NCBI RefSeq assembly: GCF_014641735.1 | Contig: NZ_BMIH01000002.1 | Span: 124,001-188,000, forward strand | DNA length: 64,000 nt | Reading direction: 5' to 3' | Source of the DNA: Sphingomonas metalli | GTDB lineage: Bacteria > Pseudomonadota > Alphaproteobacteria > Sphingomonadales > Sphingomonadaceae | In this document: positions 43,799 to 54,726 of the stretch, in pieces | Numbering within the stretch: position 1 is the first letter of the stretch | Layout of the letters: each line of letters begins with the position of its first letter | Position numbers and translations under genes: made by a program | Notes under the pieces: generated by a model | What the model was told of the DNA's origin: nothing | Seen by the model: only the letters and a program-made list of their open reading frames with translations | Database searches by the model: none

Positions 43799-46665
43799 GG
43801 GCACGGGTCGTCGCGGCACTGCTCGCCGCCGTCGCCAGCCCCGCCTTCGCCGCGACCCGGGCCGCGCTGGACGTGCCGCCCGCCACCCCGGTCAAGCCGC
43901 TGGCCTTCACCGAGCGGACGCTGGCGAACGGGTTGCGCGTCTATGCGATCCGCGACACGACGACGCCGAACGTCTCGATCCAGGTCTGGTACGATGTCGG
44001 CGGCCGCGACGATCCGCGCGGCCGGTCGGGCTTCGCGCATCTTTTCGAACATCTGATGTTCAAGGCGACCCGCAACCTCGTCCCCGAGCAGATGGACCGG
44101 CTGACCGAGGATGTCGGCGGCTTCAACAACGCCTCGACCGGCGACGACTATACCAACTATTACGAGGTCGTACCCGCCAACCACCTGCAACGCCTGCTGT
44201 TTGCCGAAGCCGACCGGATGGCCTCGCTGGTGGTGGAGCCGAAGAGCTTCGCCTCCGAGCGCGATGTGGTGAAGGAGGAATATCGCCAGGGCCTCGCCCG
44301 CCCCTATGGCAAGCTTTTCCAGACCTATCTGCCTGCGATCAGTTATAGCCGGCATCCCTATGCCCGCGGCGTGATCGGCGATGTCGGCAATCTCGATGCC
44401 GCGACGATCGAGGACGTCCGCGCCTTCCACGCGACCTATTACCGGCCCGACAATGCGATCCTCGTCGTCGCCGGCAATTTCGATCCGGCCGAGCTGAACC
44501 GCTGGGTCGACCAGTATTTCGCGCCCATCCGCCGCCCCGCCGGGACGATCCCGCGCGTGACGGTCACCGAGCCGCCGCGCACCGCCCCGGTACGACGCAC
44601 GGTGCGGGAGCCGAATACGCCCCTCCCCGCCGTACTGATGAGCTGGCAGCTGCCGCCCGCGCGCGATCCGGACGTGCCCGCGCTCCAGGTGCTCGACGCC
44701 ATCCTGGCGACCGGCGAGCATTCGCGTCTCTACGAAAGCCTGGTCTATCGCGACCAGCTCGCCACCAGCGCCGCCACCGCGCTCGATCTGCGCGCCGGTA
44801 CCGGGGTCTATGCGGCCTATGCGATCATGGCGGGCGGCAAGTCCGCCGATGCCGGCGAGACCGCGCTGATGCGCGAGGTGGCCCGGCTGCGCGACGCGCC
44901 GGTGACGCCGGAGGAACTGTCGGAAGCGAAGAACGAACTCGTCACCGCCGCCCTGCGCGAACGCGAGACGGTGGACGGCAAGGCGTCGGTCCTCGCCAGC
45001 GACGTGCTCCTGACCGGCGACCCCCGCGCCAGCGAGGCACAGCTCGCCGCGATCCAGCGCGTCTCCGCCGCCGACGTGCAACGGGTCGCGCGCCGCTATC
45101 TCGCGCCGGCCGGGGCGGCGACGCTGCGCTATCTGCCCGCCGCACCGGGCGCCACGGGCGACCGTGTCGCGATCGCCCCCACCGTCGTTACCCGCGCGCT
45201 GACCGCGCCCGCCGATATCGACACGGTCACCCCCGCTTCCGCCGCGGAGCGGATCGCGCCACCACCGCCCGGCGCCGCGGTGGCCGTCGCCACCCCGCGC
45301 ATCGACGAACAGCGTCTGGCGAACGGCCTCCGGCTCGTCACCGTCGAACGGCACGACCTGCCGCTGGTCACCGCGCTCATCGTCGGCGGCGGCGGTGCGG
45401 CCGGGGATGCGCCGGGTCGCGCCGGCACCGCCGCGCTCGCAGCATCGCTGCTGACCAAGGGCACGACCACCCGCACCGCGACCGACATCGCGCGGGCGGT
45501 CGAGGCACTGGGCGGCAGCATCGGCAGCGGCGCCGATCGGGACGGCAGCATCGTCAGCATCGCGGTCCGCTCGGGCGAGCTGACGCGCGCGCTGCCGATC
45601 CTGGCGGACGTGGTGATCCATCCCGCCTTCGCCCCCGCAGAGATCGAGCGGCTGCGCACCCAGACGCTCGACGGCGTCACCGTAAGCCTGAAGGATCCGC
45701 CCCAGCTGGCGGGCCTGGTGGCGACGCGCGCGGTATTCGGCACGGCTCCCTATGCCACGCCGCTGGAGGGAACGCCCCGATCGCTCGCCGCAATTACCCG
45801 CGACGATGTGCTGGCCGCGTGGCGCGCCGCCTTCTCGCCGGACCGGAGCACGCTGGTACTGGTCGGCGACATCTACCCCGCCGCCGCTCGCAGTCTCGCC
45901 GAGGCGTCGCTGGGCGGCTGGCAGCGCGGCACGGCGACGCCCTCCGCGCCGCTCGCCCCGGCTGCCTTCAGCCCGCCCCAGACGATCGTGATCGACATGC
46001 CGGAGGCGCCGCAGGCGGCGGTCGTCGTCGCCCGGCCCGGCATCACCCGCAGCGATCCACGCTACTATGCTCTCAGCGTCGGCAACACGGTGCTGGGCGG
46101 CGGCTTCTCGTCGCGGCTCAATCAGGAGATCCGCATCAAGCGCGGGCTCGCTTATGGCGCCTCGTCCAGCCTTCAGGCGCGCCGGCTGCCCGGCAGCATT
46201 GCCGCCCGCACGCAGACGCAGAACCCGACGGCCGCACAGGCCGCCGGGCTGATCCTGTCGGAAATGCGCCGCATGGGGGCGGCAGCCGTTCCCGCCGCAG
46301 AGCTGGAGACGCGCAAGGCGGTGCTGATCGGCGGATTCGGCCGCACGATCGAGACCAATGACGGCATGGCGGGGTTGCTGTCCGAACATCTGGTCGAAGG
46401 CGTGCCGCTGGCCGAGATCGGCCGCTATGTTGCGAATATCGAAGCGGTCGATCCGGCTTCCGTGGCGTCGGTCGCGAAGGACCTGCTCGACCCCGGACCG
46501 GCGAGCATCGTGATCGTCGGCGACGCGAAGCAGTTCGTCGAACCCCTCCGCGCCGTCGCGCCGCGACTCCGGGTCATCCCCGAAGCCGGGCTCGATCTCG
46601 ACAGTCCCTCGCTTAGCGGCGGCGGTCCTGACGATCGTTCTTCTCGTACCGGATCCGTGCGCTGA
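43795..46665 (+). CDS. Exported M16 metallopeptidase, two-module
   Basis: 956 residues from GTG 43795 with a signal peptide (about 1-20). The first module carries the inverted zinc motif HLFEH (His82, Glu85, His86, in GFAHLFEHLMFKAT) and the downstream Glu region (LLFAEADRMASLVV). The second module (about 500-930) aligns in layout (LANGLRLVTVERHDLPLVTALIVGGGGAAG) but has no HxxEH, so it is the inactive half of the clam-shell. It should degrade peptides in the periplasm. Its last 53 bp overlap the end of a convergent gene. Confidence 0.94.
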   Translation: MRARVVAALLAAVASPAFAATRAALDVPPATPVKPLAFTERTLANGLRVYAIRDTTTPNVSIQVWYDVGGRDDPRGRSGFAHLFEHLMFKATRNLVPEQMDRLTEDVGGFNNASTGDDYTNYYEVVPANHLQRLLFAEADRMASLVVEPKSFASERDVVKEEYRQGLARPYGKLFQTYLPAISYSRHPYARGVIGDVGNLDAATIEDVRAFHATYYRPDNAILVVAGNFDPAELNRWVDQYFAPIRRPAGTIPRVTVTEPPRTAPVRRTVREPNTPLPAVLMSWQLPPARDPDVPALQVLDAILATGEHSRLYESLVYRDQLATSAATALDLRAGTGVYAAYAIMAGGKSADAGETALMREVARLRDAPVTPEELSEAKNELVTAALRERETVDGKASVLASDVLLTGDPRASEAQLAAIQRVSAADVQRVARRYLAPAGAATLRYLPAAPGATGDRVAIAPTVVTRALTAPADIDTVTPASAAERIAPPPPGAAVAVATPRIDEQRLANGLRLVTVERHDLPLVTALIVGGGGAAGDAPGRAGTAALAASLLTKGTTTRTATDIARAVEALGGSIGSGADRDGSIVSIAVRSGELTRALPILADVVIHPAFAPAEIERLRTQTLDGVTVSLKDPPQLAGLVATRAVFGTAPYATPLEGTPRSLAAITRDDVLAAWRAAFSPDRSTLVLVGDIYPAAARSLAEASLGGWQRGTATPSAPLAPAAFSPPQTIVIDMPEAPQAAVVVARPGITRSDPRYYALSVGNTVLGGGFSSRLNQEIRIKRGLAYGASSSLQARRLPGSIAARTQTQNPTAAQAAGLILSEMRRMGAAAVPAAELETRKAVLIGGFGRTIETNDGMAGLLSEHLVEGVPLAEIGRYVANIEAVDPASVASVAKDLLDPGPASIVIVGDAKQFVEPLRAVAPRLRVIPEAGLDLDSPSLSGGGPDDRSSRTGSVR

Positions 46666-46942
46666 GCGCATCGTAGCGGCGATCGAGGTCGTTGCGCTCG
46701 CGCAGCGTCAGGCCGTTGCTGCGATACCGTGCCTCCAGCCGGCTGAGCTGGTTGAACTCGGCATTGATGCGGCGCGCCTCCGGGCGGGTCAGCCGGCCCG
46801 AGCGAATGCCCTGCTCGATCCGCCGGTCGAGATTCGCTTGGCGCTGGGCGATCGGCTGCCAGCCGCGCTGTGCGCTGGCGGCGCCGGGGATGGCGGTGGC
46901 GGCCAGCGCGGCGATCGCGGCGGTGATCGTGAAGGTCTTCAT
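46613..46942 (-). CDS. Small periplasmic Arg-rich protein
   Basis: 109 residues from ATG 46942, with GGGAG 10 bp upstream. A signal peptide (MKTFTITAAIAALAATAIPGAASAQ) leads to a highly charged helical part: QRQANLDRRIEQGIRSGRLTRPEARRINAEFNQLSRLEARYRSNGLTLRERNDLDRRYDALSARI. Similar 'REGxRxGxLTxxE' proteins are common in sphingomonads; the function is unknown to me. It ends inside the 3' part of the M16 gene (53 bp tail-to-tail overlap). Confidence 0.82.
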   Translation of the reverse strand: MKTFTITAAIAALAATAIPGAASAQRGWQPIAQRQANLDRRIEQGIRSGRLTRPEARRINAEFNQLSRLEARYRSNGLTLRERNDLDRRYDALSARIRYEKNDRQDRRR

Positions 46943-47073
46943 GATGGTCACTCCCATTACGCGGCCGCCTTCCCGGCGGCCCGACACTTGAAATAGGAAG
47001 GGCCTGTAACCGCCCTGTCCCATGGACTTGGCTAAACTGTCGCCAATCGTAACGGGTTGCGCGGCAACGTTCA

Positions 47074-47099
47074 GGAACGGCGAGCGGCCGCCGATGGTT
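47074..47099 (+). promoter_or_regulatory. Candidate EcfG promoter for the 51-residue protein
   Basis: GGAAC (47074-47078), 17 bp, then GGTT (47096-47099). The alphaproteobacterial general-stress sigma EcfG recognises GGAAC-N16/17-CGTT. Transcription would start about 47107, just before the ribosome site AGGAG of the gene at 47126. Confidence 0.6.
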
Positions 47100-47125
47100 G
47101 GTCTCGCGACCAGAGGAGATGGACG

Positions 47126-47281
47126 ATGGACGAGCCGATCAAGCCGACCCGAGAGACGAAGGACCCCAATCTCTCGACCGAGCACCAGCGGGACGGCGAC
47201 GCCCGCCGTCCGTCCGATACCCTCGACAAGGGGCAGCCACAGGCCGAGGAAACAATCCCGCGGAAATCCTCGCTCACCTGA
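47126..47281 (+). CDS. Small hydrophilic protein, probably stress-induced
   Basis: 51 residues from ATG 47126, with AGAGGAG 8 bp upstream. The sequence (DEPIKPTRETKDPNLSTEHQRDGDARRPSDTLDKGQPQAEETIPRKSSLT) has no hydrophobic core and should be disordered. No family recognised. It is preceded by a candidate EcfG promoter, so it may belong to the general stress regulon like the 48620-osmC genes nearby. Confidence 0.6.
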   Translation: MDEPIKPTRETKDPNLSTEHQRDGDARRPSDTLDKGQPQAEETIPRKSSLT

Positions 47282-47348
47282 TCGCCGCAACAGTGCGGTG
47301 CGGAAAGGCGCGGGCGCCGCACGGCGCGGCCCCGCGCGTCTTCACGTC

Positions 47349-47762
47349 TTAACGGCAGCGCACGTTGTTCCGGTCGACTTCGCGCCCGGCGAGGGCGCCG
47401 GCCGCGCCACCGAGCACGGTGCCGAGCAGCTCCGAGCCACCCGGTGCGATGATATTGCCCAGCACGCCGCCCGCGACCCCGCCGACGATCAGGCCCGTCG
47501 TGCCGTCCGTCCGCCGGCAATAGTAATTGCCGTTCTGCCCGCGATAGATGCGGTCGCGTCGCGACAGCCGCCGCTCGCGATAGCGCGCGTCATCGACATA
47601 ATAGCGATCGGCATAATAGCCGCCATAGGCCGGGTCGGCGCGGTTATAGTCGTAGCTGCGATAGCTGCGATAGCGCGGGTCGACGCCATAGCCGTCGCCG
47701 GTGCAGCCGGTGACGAGCGTCGCCGCGGCAACGGCGACGGCGGTAAGGGCGGGGATACGCAT
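47349..47762 (-). CDS. Glycine-zipper 2TM lipoprotein
   Basis: 137 residues from ATG 47762, with AGGAGAGG 8 bp upstream. The lipobox LVTGC puts the lipidated Cys at about residue 20. A Tyr/Arg/Asp-rich region (RYRSYRSYDYNRADPAYGGYYADRYY) follows, then NGNYYCRRTDGTTGLIVGGVAGGVLGNIIAPGGSELLGTVLGGAAGALAGREVDR, the glycine-zipper hairpin of RickA/SmpA-like 17-kDa surface antigen proteins. It should be anchored in the outer membrane. It is on the opposite strand from its right neighbours' EcfG promoter and has no such site itself. Confidence 0.85.
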   Translation of the reverse strand: MRIPALTAVAVAAATLVTGCTGDGYGVDPRYRSYRSYDYNRADPAYGGYYADRYYVDDARYRERRLSRRDRIYRGQNGNYYCRRTDGTTGLIVGGVAGGVLGNIIAPGGSELLGTVLGGAAGALAGREVDRNNVRCR

Positions 47763-47823
47763 CGATTGGTCCTCTCCTGTTTGTGGATCGACCTCCAATG
47801 CGCGAACCCCGCCCGGAGTTGCT

Positions 47824-48249
47824 TTAGGTCAAGCTCGCCTGAAGCGTGATCTCGGCGTTCAACAGCTTGGAAATCGGGCAGTTCGCCTTCGCCTCCTGCG
47901 CGATCCGGTCGAACTCGGCCTGGTCGATGCCGGGTACCGAGGCGGTCAGGGTCAGGTCCGACCGGGTCACCTTGAACCCTGCGCCGTCCTTCTCCAGCTT
48001 TACCGCCGCCTTGGTCTCCAGCGTGCCGTCCGCGTGCCCCGCCCCTGCCAGCGCGAAGGAAAGCGCCATGGTGAAGCAGCTCGCATGGGCCGCGGCGATC
48101 AGCTCCTCCGGATTGGTGCCGGGCTCGTCCTCGAACCGCGTGTTGAAGCCATAGGGACTGTCGCTCAGCACGCCCGACTGGGTGCTGACATGTCCCTTTC
48201 CGTCCTTGCCGAGCCCGTCATAGCGGGCCGAACCGGTGCGCGTCGTCAT
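47824..48249 (-). CDS. osmC: OsmC family peroxiredoxin
   Basis: 141 residues from ATG 48249, with AGGAGG 9 bp upstream. It carries the two redox cysteines: Cys58 in HASCFTMALSFALA and Cys124 in KANCPISKLL. Other marks are NPEELIAAAHASCF and VPGIDQAEFDRIAQEAK. It reduces organic hydroperoxides, protecting against oxidative and osmotic stress. It follows a small TM protein by 14 bp and should share its EcfG-type promoter (48650-48674), a sensible control for a stress enzyme. Confidence 0.93.
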   Translation of the reverse strand: MTTRTGSARYDGLGKDGKGHVSTQSGVLSDSPYGFNTRFEDEPGTNPEELIAAAHASCFTMALSFALAGAGHADGTLETKAAVKLEKDGAGFKVTRSDLTLTASVPGIDQAEFDRIAQEAKANCPISKLLNAEITLQASLT

Positions 48250-48263
48250 GCCGGTGATCCTCC

Positions 48264-48620
48264 TTACTGGATGGTCGAACCGCGATCGGCGGCGAGCGAC
48301 GGCGCCGGCCCGGTCGCCGGCCGTAGCGACTCGCGCAGCTCGGGCGGTACCGGCGCGGTCGGATCGGGGCGAAAGGCGTCGGGCGCGCGGTTGGTGCCCG
48401 GCACCGGCGCATCGGCGGCAAGGTCGGGCACGGCATGTTCGGCGGGGTTGGTCACGCCCTTGCGCCGGGTGAAGAACACCGCCAGCGCCGTAGCGCCGAG
48501 TGCAACCGCCGCCCCCGCCGCTGCGATCAGCTGCACGCCAACCGTGCGGTCCTGCCGGGACGCCGCCTTGCCCTTGCGGCCCTTGCCGCCGGCGCGATGC
48601 GATTTGCGAGTGTCGGCCAT
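48264..48620 (-). CDS. Single-helix membrane protein co-transcribed with osmC
   Basis: 118 residues. A basic N terminus (ADTRKSHRAGGKGRKGKAASRQD) is followed by one transmembrane helix (VGVQLIAAAGAAVALGATALAVFFT, about 27-51) and a Pro/Asp-rich tail of about 60 residues that should face the periplasm. No family recognised. The start at 48620 lies about 22 nt from the predicted start of the EcfG-type promoter, so it is probably the first gene of a stress operon with osmC. Confidence 0.7.
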   Translation of the reverse strand: MADTRKSHRAGGKGRKGKAASRQDRTVGVQLIAAAGAAVALGATALAVFFTRRKGVTNPAEHAVPDLAADAPVPGTNRAPDAFRPDPTAPVPPELRESLRPATGPAPSLAADRGSTIQ

Positions 48621-48649
48621 GGTCCTGTCCTTTGCTGTTCGGCCAGACC

Positions 48650-48674
48650 AACGGTGGAAGGAGAACGGCGTTCC
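48650..48674 (-). promoter_or_regulatory. EcfG-type promoter of the 48620-osmC operon
   Basis: On the minus strand GGAAC (48674-48670), 16 bp and CGTT (48653-48650) give a perfect match to the general stress response promoter of alphaproteobacteria. Transcription would begin about 48643, leaving a short leader before ATG 48620. Confidence 0.75.
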
Positions 48675-48752
48675 CGCCGGCCTGCCCTGAGGCCGGCCGC
48701 CGGCTGCGGAGGCGCTACCGGCTTTGCGTCGATGAGGCGCAGCGACGCTGTG

Positions 48753-48929
48753 TCACCACTTTGCGCCAAGCTTGTCCAACGCGTTCAGCATCGCCAGCTT
48801 GCTGGGCGTGCGCCGCGTGCCATTGTTGCGCGGCAGCTCCGTAATACCCGTCTCCTGCCGGCGCCGCTCGATATCGGCGGCGAACTCGGCAAGGGGAATG
48901 GCCTTACGGTTCGAGATCGGAGACACCAT
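48753..48929 (-). CDS. 58-residue protein downstream of a nucleotidyltransferase-fold gene
   Basis: 58 residues from ATG 48929 (AGGGG 3-7 bp upstream); ATG 48947 would add six. The start lies inside the 3' end of the preceding gene (26-bp overlap) in another frame, so it is probably coupled. The sequence is basic and helical (AIPLAEFAADIERRRQETGITELPRNNGTRRTPSKLAMLNALDKLGAKW). No family recognised. Its position after an NTase-fold protein is what would be expected for a small partner or antitoxin. Confidence 0.6.
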   Translation of the reverse strand: MVSPISNRKAIPLAEFAADIERRRQETGITELPRNNGTRRTPSKLAMLNALDKLGAKW

Positions 48930-49448
48930 AATCCCCTGCGCTTTCATGGCGGATGCGGCCTTCCATATAGCCGCGATCGGCGTCGGCATGAAGCCGGTAC
49001 AGCCGTCTGGCCTGTTCCAGCATTTCGGGCGCGCTGCCTGAGGCATATTGGCCCATGCGGTCTGCGATCAGATCCTCGATAGCGACGATCGCGGCCTCGC
49101 CATCGTCACCGAGATCGACAAGGACTACGCGATCGCGATCGGCCATGCCGTCGTACAAAGTCGAAGACACGATCTCGAAGCCCAGCCGCAAGGTAGGATG
49201 CACCCAGCCAAGCGGCGTATGCCCCAAGCCCTGCGGCTTCTCGAAACCAAGAGTGACCAGTTGCCGCTCGAACTCCTCTTGCCGCGGCGTGACGATGTCG
49301 AAGTCGCCGGTCGTGATGGCGCTATTCGAATAGAGTTCGACGGCGCCGCCGCCCACGAGGATCGGGACGCCGTAGCCCTGTGCCTTCATCGCCTCGCTCG
49401 CGCGGGCGAAAAGGCGCAGGGCGGCCTCGAACTCCGGGCGATAGGCGC

Positions 49449-49452
<4 letters not shown>
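48904..49452 (-). CDS. Nucleotidyltransferase-fold protein (AbiEii/MNT-like), coupled to uvrA
   Basis: 182 residues from GTG 49452, overlapping the uvrA stop as GTGA. The NTase signature is clear: [27 protein letters not shown], with Gly34-Gly36 and the metal pair Asp50/Asp52. Later parts are [18 protein letters not shown] and [10 protein letters not shown], as in AbiEii-type and DUF6036-like proteins. Such enzymes often nucleotidylate tRNA or protein partners as toxins. Here it is followed by a small overlapping gene and placed under uvrA expression. Enzymatic activity and toxicity are inference. Confidence 0.8.
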
Positions 49453-52346
<2,894 letters not shown>

Positions 52347-52352
52347 ATTCGC

Positions 52353-52367
52353 GTTCTACTTCCGTTC
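52353..52367 (-). promoter_or_regulatory. LexA box of uvrA
   Basis: GTTC-TACTTCC-GTTC matches the alphaproteobacterial LexA consensus GTTC-N7-GTTC exactly. It ends 7 bp before the uvrA start codon on the minus strand, so LexA would cover the promoter or start of the transcript. Confidence 0.85.
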
Positions 52368-52543
52368 TGATGCGGCAGGCAAGAGGGCGCCATGGGTTGC
52401 CGGGCGGACATAGGAACGATGCCGTCGGGGAAAAGTCCCGGTCGCTTTGCCGAGGAGGCGACGGAGAATCGTCGCTCGCCATCTTGCCTGGTACGCTCCC
52501 ACCTCCCATGTGTGTTATAGAAGCAAGACAGCAGGAGTCGGGT

Positions 52544-52966
52544 ATGGGCAAGAAGAAGCACGGCAAGAAGCACAAGCACGCCGCCGAGGATGCCAAGCCG
52601 TCAGCCTCCTCGCCGCTCGCACCGCTTGCCGGGATCGCCGCGGCGATCGCGCGGCAGGCCGACACGCCCGAAACGCGGCGCCTGCTCGCCTCCAGCCTGA
52701 CCATGGCCGCAGCCGCCGCCAGTGCTGCGCTGATCCGCGGCGGGACCGGCACGTCCCATCCGGCACCCTCGACGCCGCCCGCCCCGCCGACGCCCCCCGT
52801 GCCCCCTACGCCGCCCGTGCCGCCGATCCCGCCGCAGCCCGCCGCGGCGCCGGTTCCACCACAAGGTACGACGACCGCGCCCGACCCCCACGACATCGGC
52901 GTCGCGCTCGGCCGTGCGGCGGAGCAGGTGCTGGGCGCGTTCCTCCGACCCCGCAAGCCGAGCTGA
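52544..52966 (+). CDS. Lys/His-rich and Pro-rich small protein
   Basis: 140 residues from ATG 52544, with CAGGAG 7 bp upstream; earlier in-frame starts are unsupported. A basic N terminus (GKKKHGKKHKHAAED) is followed by two helical stretches (LAPLAGIAAAIARQADTPETRRLLASSLTMAAAAASAALIRG), a long Pro run built of PPTPP-like repeats (about 85-110) and a C-terminal amphipathic helix (DIGVALGRAAEQVLGAFL). The Pro-rich part looks like a rigid spacer. No family recognised. It is divergent from uvrA. Confidence 0.72.
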   Translation: MGKKKHGKKHKHAAEDAKPSASSPLAPLAGIAAAIARQADTPETRRLLASSLTMAAAAASAALIRGGTGTSHPAPSTPPAPPTPPVPPTPPVPPIPPQPAAAPVPPQGTTTAPDPHDIGVALGRAAEQVLGAFLRPRKPS

Positions 52967-53249
52967 AGGCCATGGTTCGGCTGCGGCGCGTGAAGGAGCC
53001 CGGCTACGGTTTGCGGACGGAGGGTCGGGTCAACCGCAACAGGCGCGCCCAGTGCAGCGCGCTATAGGCCAAGGTGACCTAAAGTGGTTGACCCACACCT
53101 GACTGACCACCCGAGCGTAGTGGAAGGCCCGAGGCTCGCCATCGCTTCGCATGAGCGGTTCGAGTTCGTGTCGTCCGGTTCCAGCCAGTCCGCCATAATC
53201 ATAAAAGAGCCGGGCTGCGACGAGGCCAATGGCGGGAGAGGTCCAGTCG

Positions 53250-53549
53250 TTATCGCATCTTCCCCCGCCAAAAGAGCGACTGGCGATTGAGCGTTGCGAG
53301 GTCCGCCTCGCCGGCCGCGGCCGCTCTTGCCAGCGCCACCGCCCGCACCAGCACTGTATCCGGCGCATGGGCATAGGCGGGCCGGCCCGCGATATGGTCG
53401 TACCACCGTCCCCCGCATGCCGTATCGAGCAGGATCCGCTGGAAGCAATGGTCCGCGCGCACCGGCCAGCTCCGCTCATCCGCCAGCGCCGGCAGGACCC
53501 GGCGAGTCAGGTCCAGCCACTCGGCCTCGAGCGCCGCCCGGTCGCTCAG
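53250..53549 (-). CDS. 99-residue protein, apparently initiated at CTG behind the GH16 gene
   Basis: Reading from CTG 53549 gives 99 residues (SDRAALEAEWLDLTRRVLPALADERSWPVRADHCFQRILLDTACGGRWYDHIAGRPAYAH, then ALNRQSLFWRGKMR). The CTG overlaps the GH16 stop as CTGA, and AGGAG lies 8 bp before it. There is no ATG, GTG or TTG at a reasonable place, yet the sequence is well behaved: codon use follows coding bias and the HCFQRILLD/ACGGRWYD core reminds me of short proteins found in sphingomonads and labelled as acetyltransferase-like. The function is unknown. It would be translationally coupled to the glucanase gene. Confidence 0.65.
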   Translation of the reverse strand: MSDRAALEAEWLDLTRRVLPALADERSWPVRADHCFQRILLDTACGGRWYDHIAGRPAYAHAPDTVLVRAVALARAAAAGEADLATLNRQSLFWRGKMR

Positions 53550-54409
53550 CGTGCCGGCTCCTGCCAGATGCGGACGTAATCGACCGTCATCGCCTGCGGC
53601 AGCGCGGCGTCGTCGATGCCCTTCGCCCCGCCCCAGTCGCCGCCCACCGCCAGATTCAGGATCAGCCGGAACGGCGTGTCGAACGGCCACGCTTCGCGCC
53701 CGCCCGGCCGGTCGTTCGCGACGCGCAGATAGGCGCGGTCGTCGACGCCGATCCATATGGCCTTCGGGGTCCAGCGCATCTGGTAGCGATGGAAGTCCCC
53801 GCACGCCCCCGGCAGCGTCCGCTGCGCGCCCCGCTGGGTCCCCTTGGTATGTACGTAGAGCGCGCTGTGCAGCGTCGCATGGATCACCTCCGGGTCGAAG
53901 CCGACATGCTCCATGATGTCGATCTCGCCCCCGTCGGGCCATCGCGCGCCGCTCGCCTGGGGCAGCATCCAGATCGCCGGCCACGTCCCCCGCCCGCACG
54001 GCAGTCTGGCGCGCACCTCGTAGAAGCCGTAGCGCCAGCCCATGGTGCTGGTGATCCGACCGGACGTATAGGCCTGCCCGCCCCAGTCGGCGAACCGCGC
54101 CGGATCGAGCCGTTCCGACCTTGCGGTAATCGTCAATTGTCCGCCGGCGACGCGGACATTCTCCGGCCGCCCGGCCGCGTAATATTGCCGCTCATGATTG
54201 TACCAGCCGTCGCGGTTGCGCTCGGTCTCATAGGCCCAGCGCGCCGGATCGAGCCGATCGCCATCGAATTCGTCGCGCCAGACCAGCCGAGCCGAAGCCG
54301 GCCGCTCCAGCGGCACATCGACGCGATAATTGTCGGCAGAGAGACTGGTTTCCTGCCCGGGCGCGGGGGCGGCGAGGATCAGGACGGCGGCTGCAAGGTA
54401 CTGGCGCAT
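53546..54409 (-). CDS. Exported glycoside hydrolase family 16 beta-glucanase
   Basis: 287 residues with a signal peptide (about 1-19). The catalytic motif is DGGEIDIMEHVG, with Glu162 nucleophile, Asp164 and Glu167 acid/base. Supporting marks are WRDEFDGDRLDPARWAYE, YTSGRITS, YGFYEVRARLPCGRGTWPAIWML and HRYQMRWTPKAIWIGVDD. It fits the laminarinase-like GH16 subgroup that cuts beta-1,3 or mixed-link glucans. It is placed with a small downstream gene that overlaps its stop; lpd further upstream (right) is unrelated. Confidence 0.93.
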   Translation of the reverse strand: MRQYLAAAVLILAAPAPGQETSLSADNYRVDVPLERPASARLVWRDEFDGDRLDPARWAYETERNRDGWYNHERQYYAAGRPENVRVAGGQLTITARSERLDPARFADWGGQAYTSGRITSTMGWRYGFYEVRARLPCGRGTWPAIWMLPQASGARWPDGGEIDIMEHVGFDPEVIHATLHSALYVHTKGTQRGAQRTLPGACGDFHRYQMRWTPKAIWIGVDDRAYLRVANDRPGGREAWPFDTPFRLILNLAVGGDWGGAKGIDDAALPQAMTVDYVRIWQEPAR

Positions 54410-54726
54410 CGGGAGAATGTTGCCGATCCCGCACGACGCGGCAAGCCGCGGCGACGGGTGTCCAAGCCTGCGTCCTCAAGATCGTCGCCGGCAGGCGCCC
54501 CGCCTCGACACCTCTTGATCCGTCCCTCGCCCGATCGTCTACCCCGGCGAAGGCCGGGGTCCAGCTAGGCGACGTTTTCGAAGGGATTACTCCCGTCCCC
54601 CAACTGGGCCCCGGTCTTCGCCGGGGTAGCTGGTAGATTGTCGCAGAATATTCGCCTGCGCCGGGGCGACGTAAATGGAGGCGACGGAGACGATCCTGCC
54701 TCCGCCCCCATCTACGATCGACACCC
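54410..54726. other. 317-bp intergenic region without a gene
   Basis: Between the start of the GH16 gene and the end of lpd. It holds the family A REP-like pair at 54540-54628; no reading frame or RNA gene is supported in the rest. Confidence 0.6.
54540..54628. repeat. REP-like inverted pair, family A
   Basis: The left arm ACCCCGGCGAAGGCCGGGGT (54541-54560, then CCAG) and the right arm ending GCCGGGGTAG are inverted copies about 35 bp apart. It lies just past the 3' end of the TCA operon (after lpd). Confidence 0.8.

Noticed and set aside
43792..46671. Minus-strand open frame of 959 codons opposite the M16 peptidase
   Set aside because: It is an antisense shadow; M16 motifs, signal peptide and coupled start support the plus strand.
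53030..53479. 149-codon minus-strand frame overlapping the region between the Pro-rich gene and the CTG-start gene
   Set aside because: It has Arg/Cys/Trp-rich shadow composition; it overlaps the better supported 99-residue gene in another frame. The stretch 52967-53249 seems to hold no gene, only a decayed extragenic repeat near 53108.
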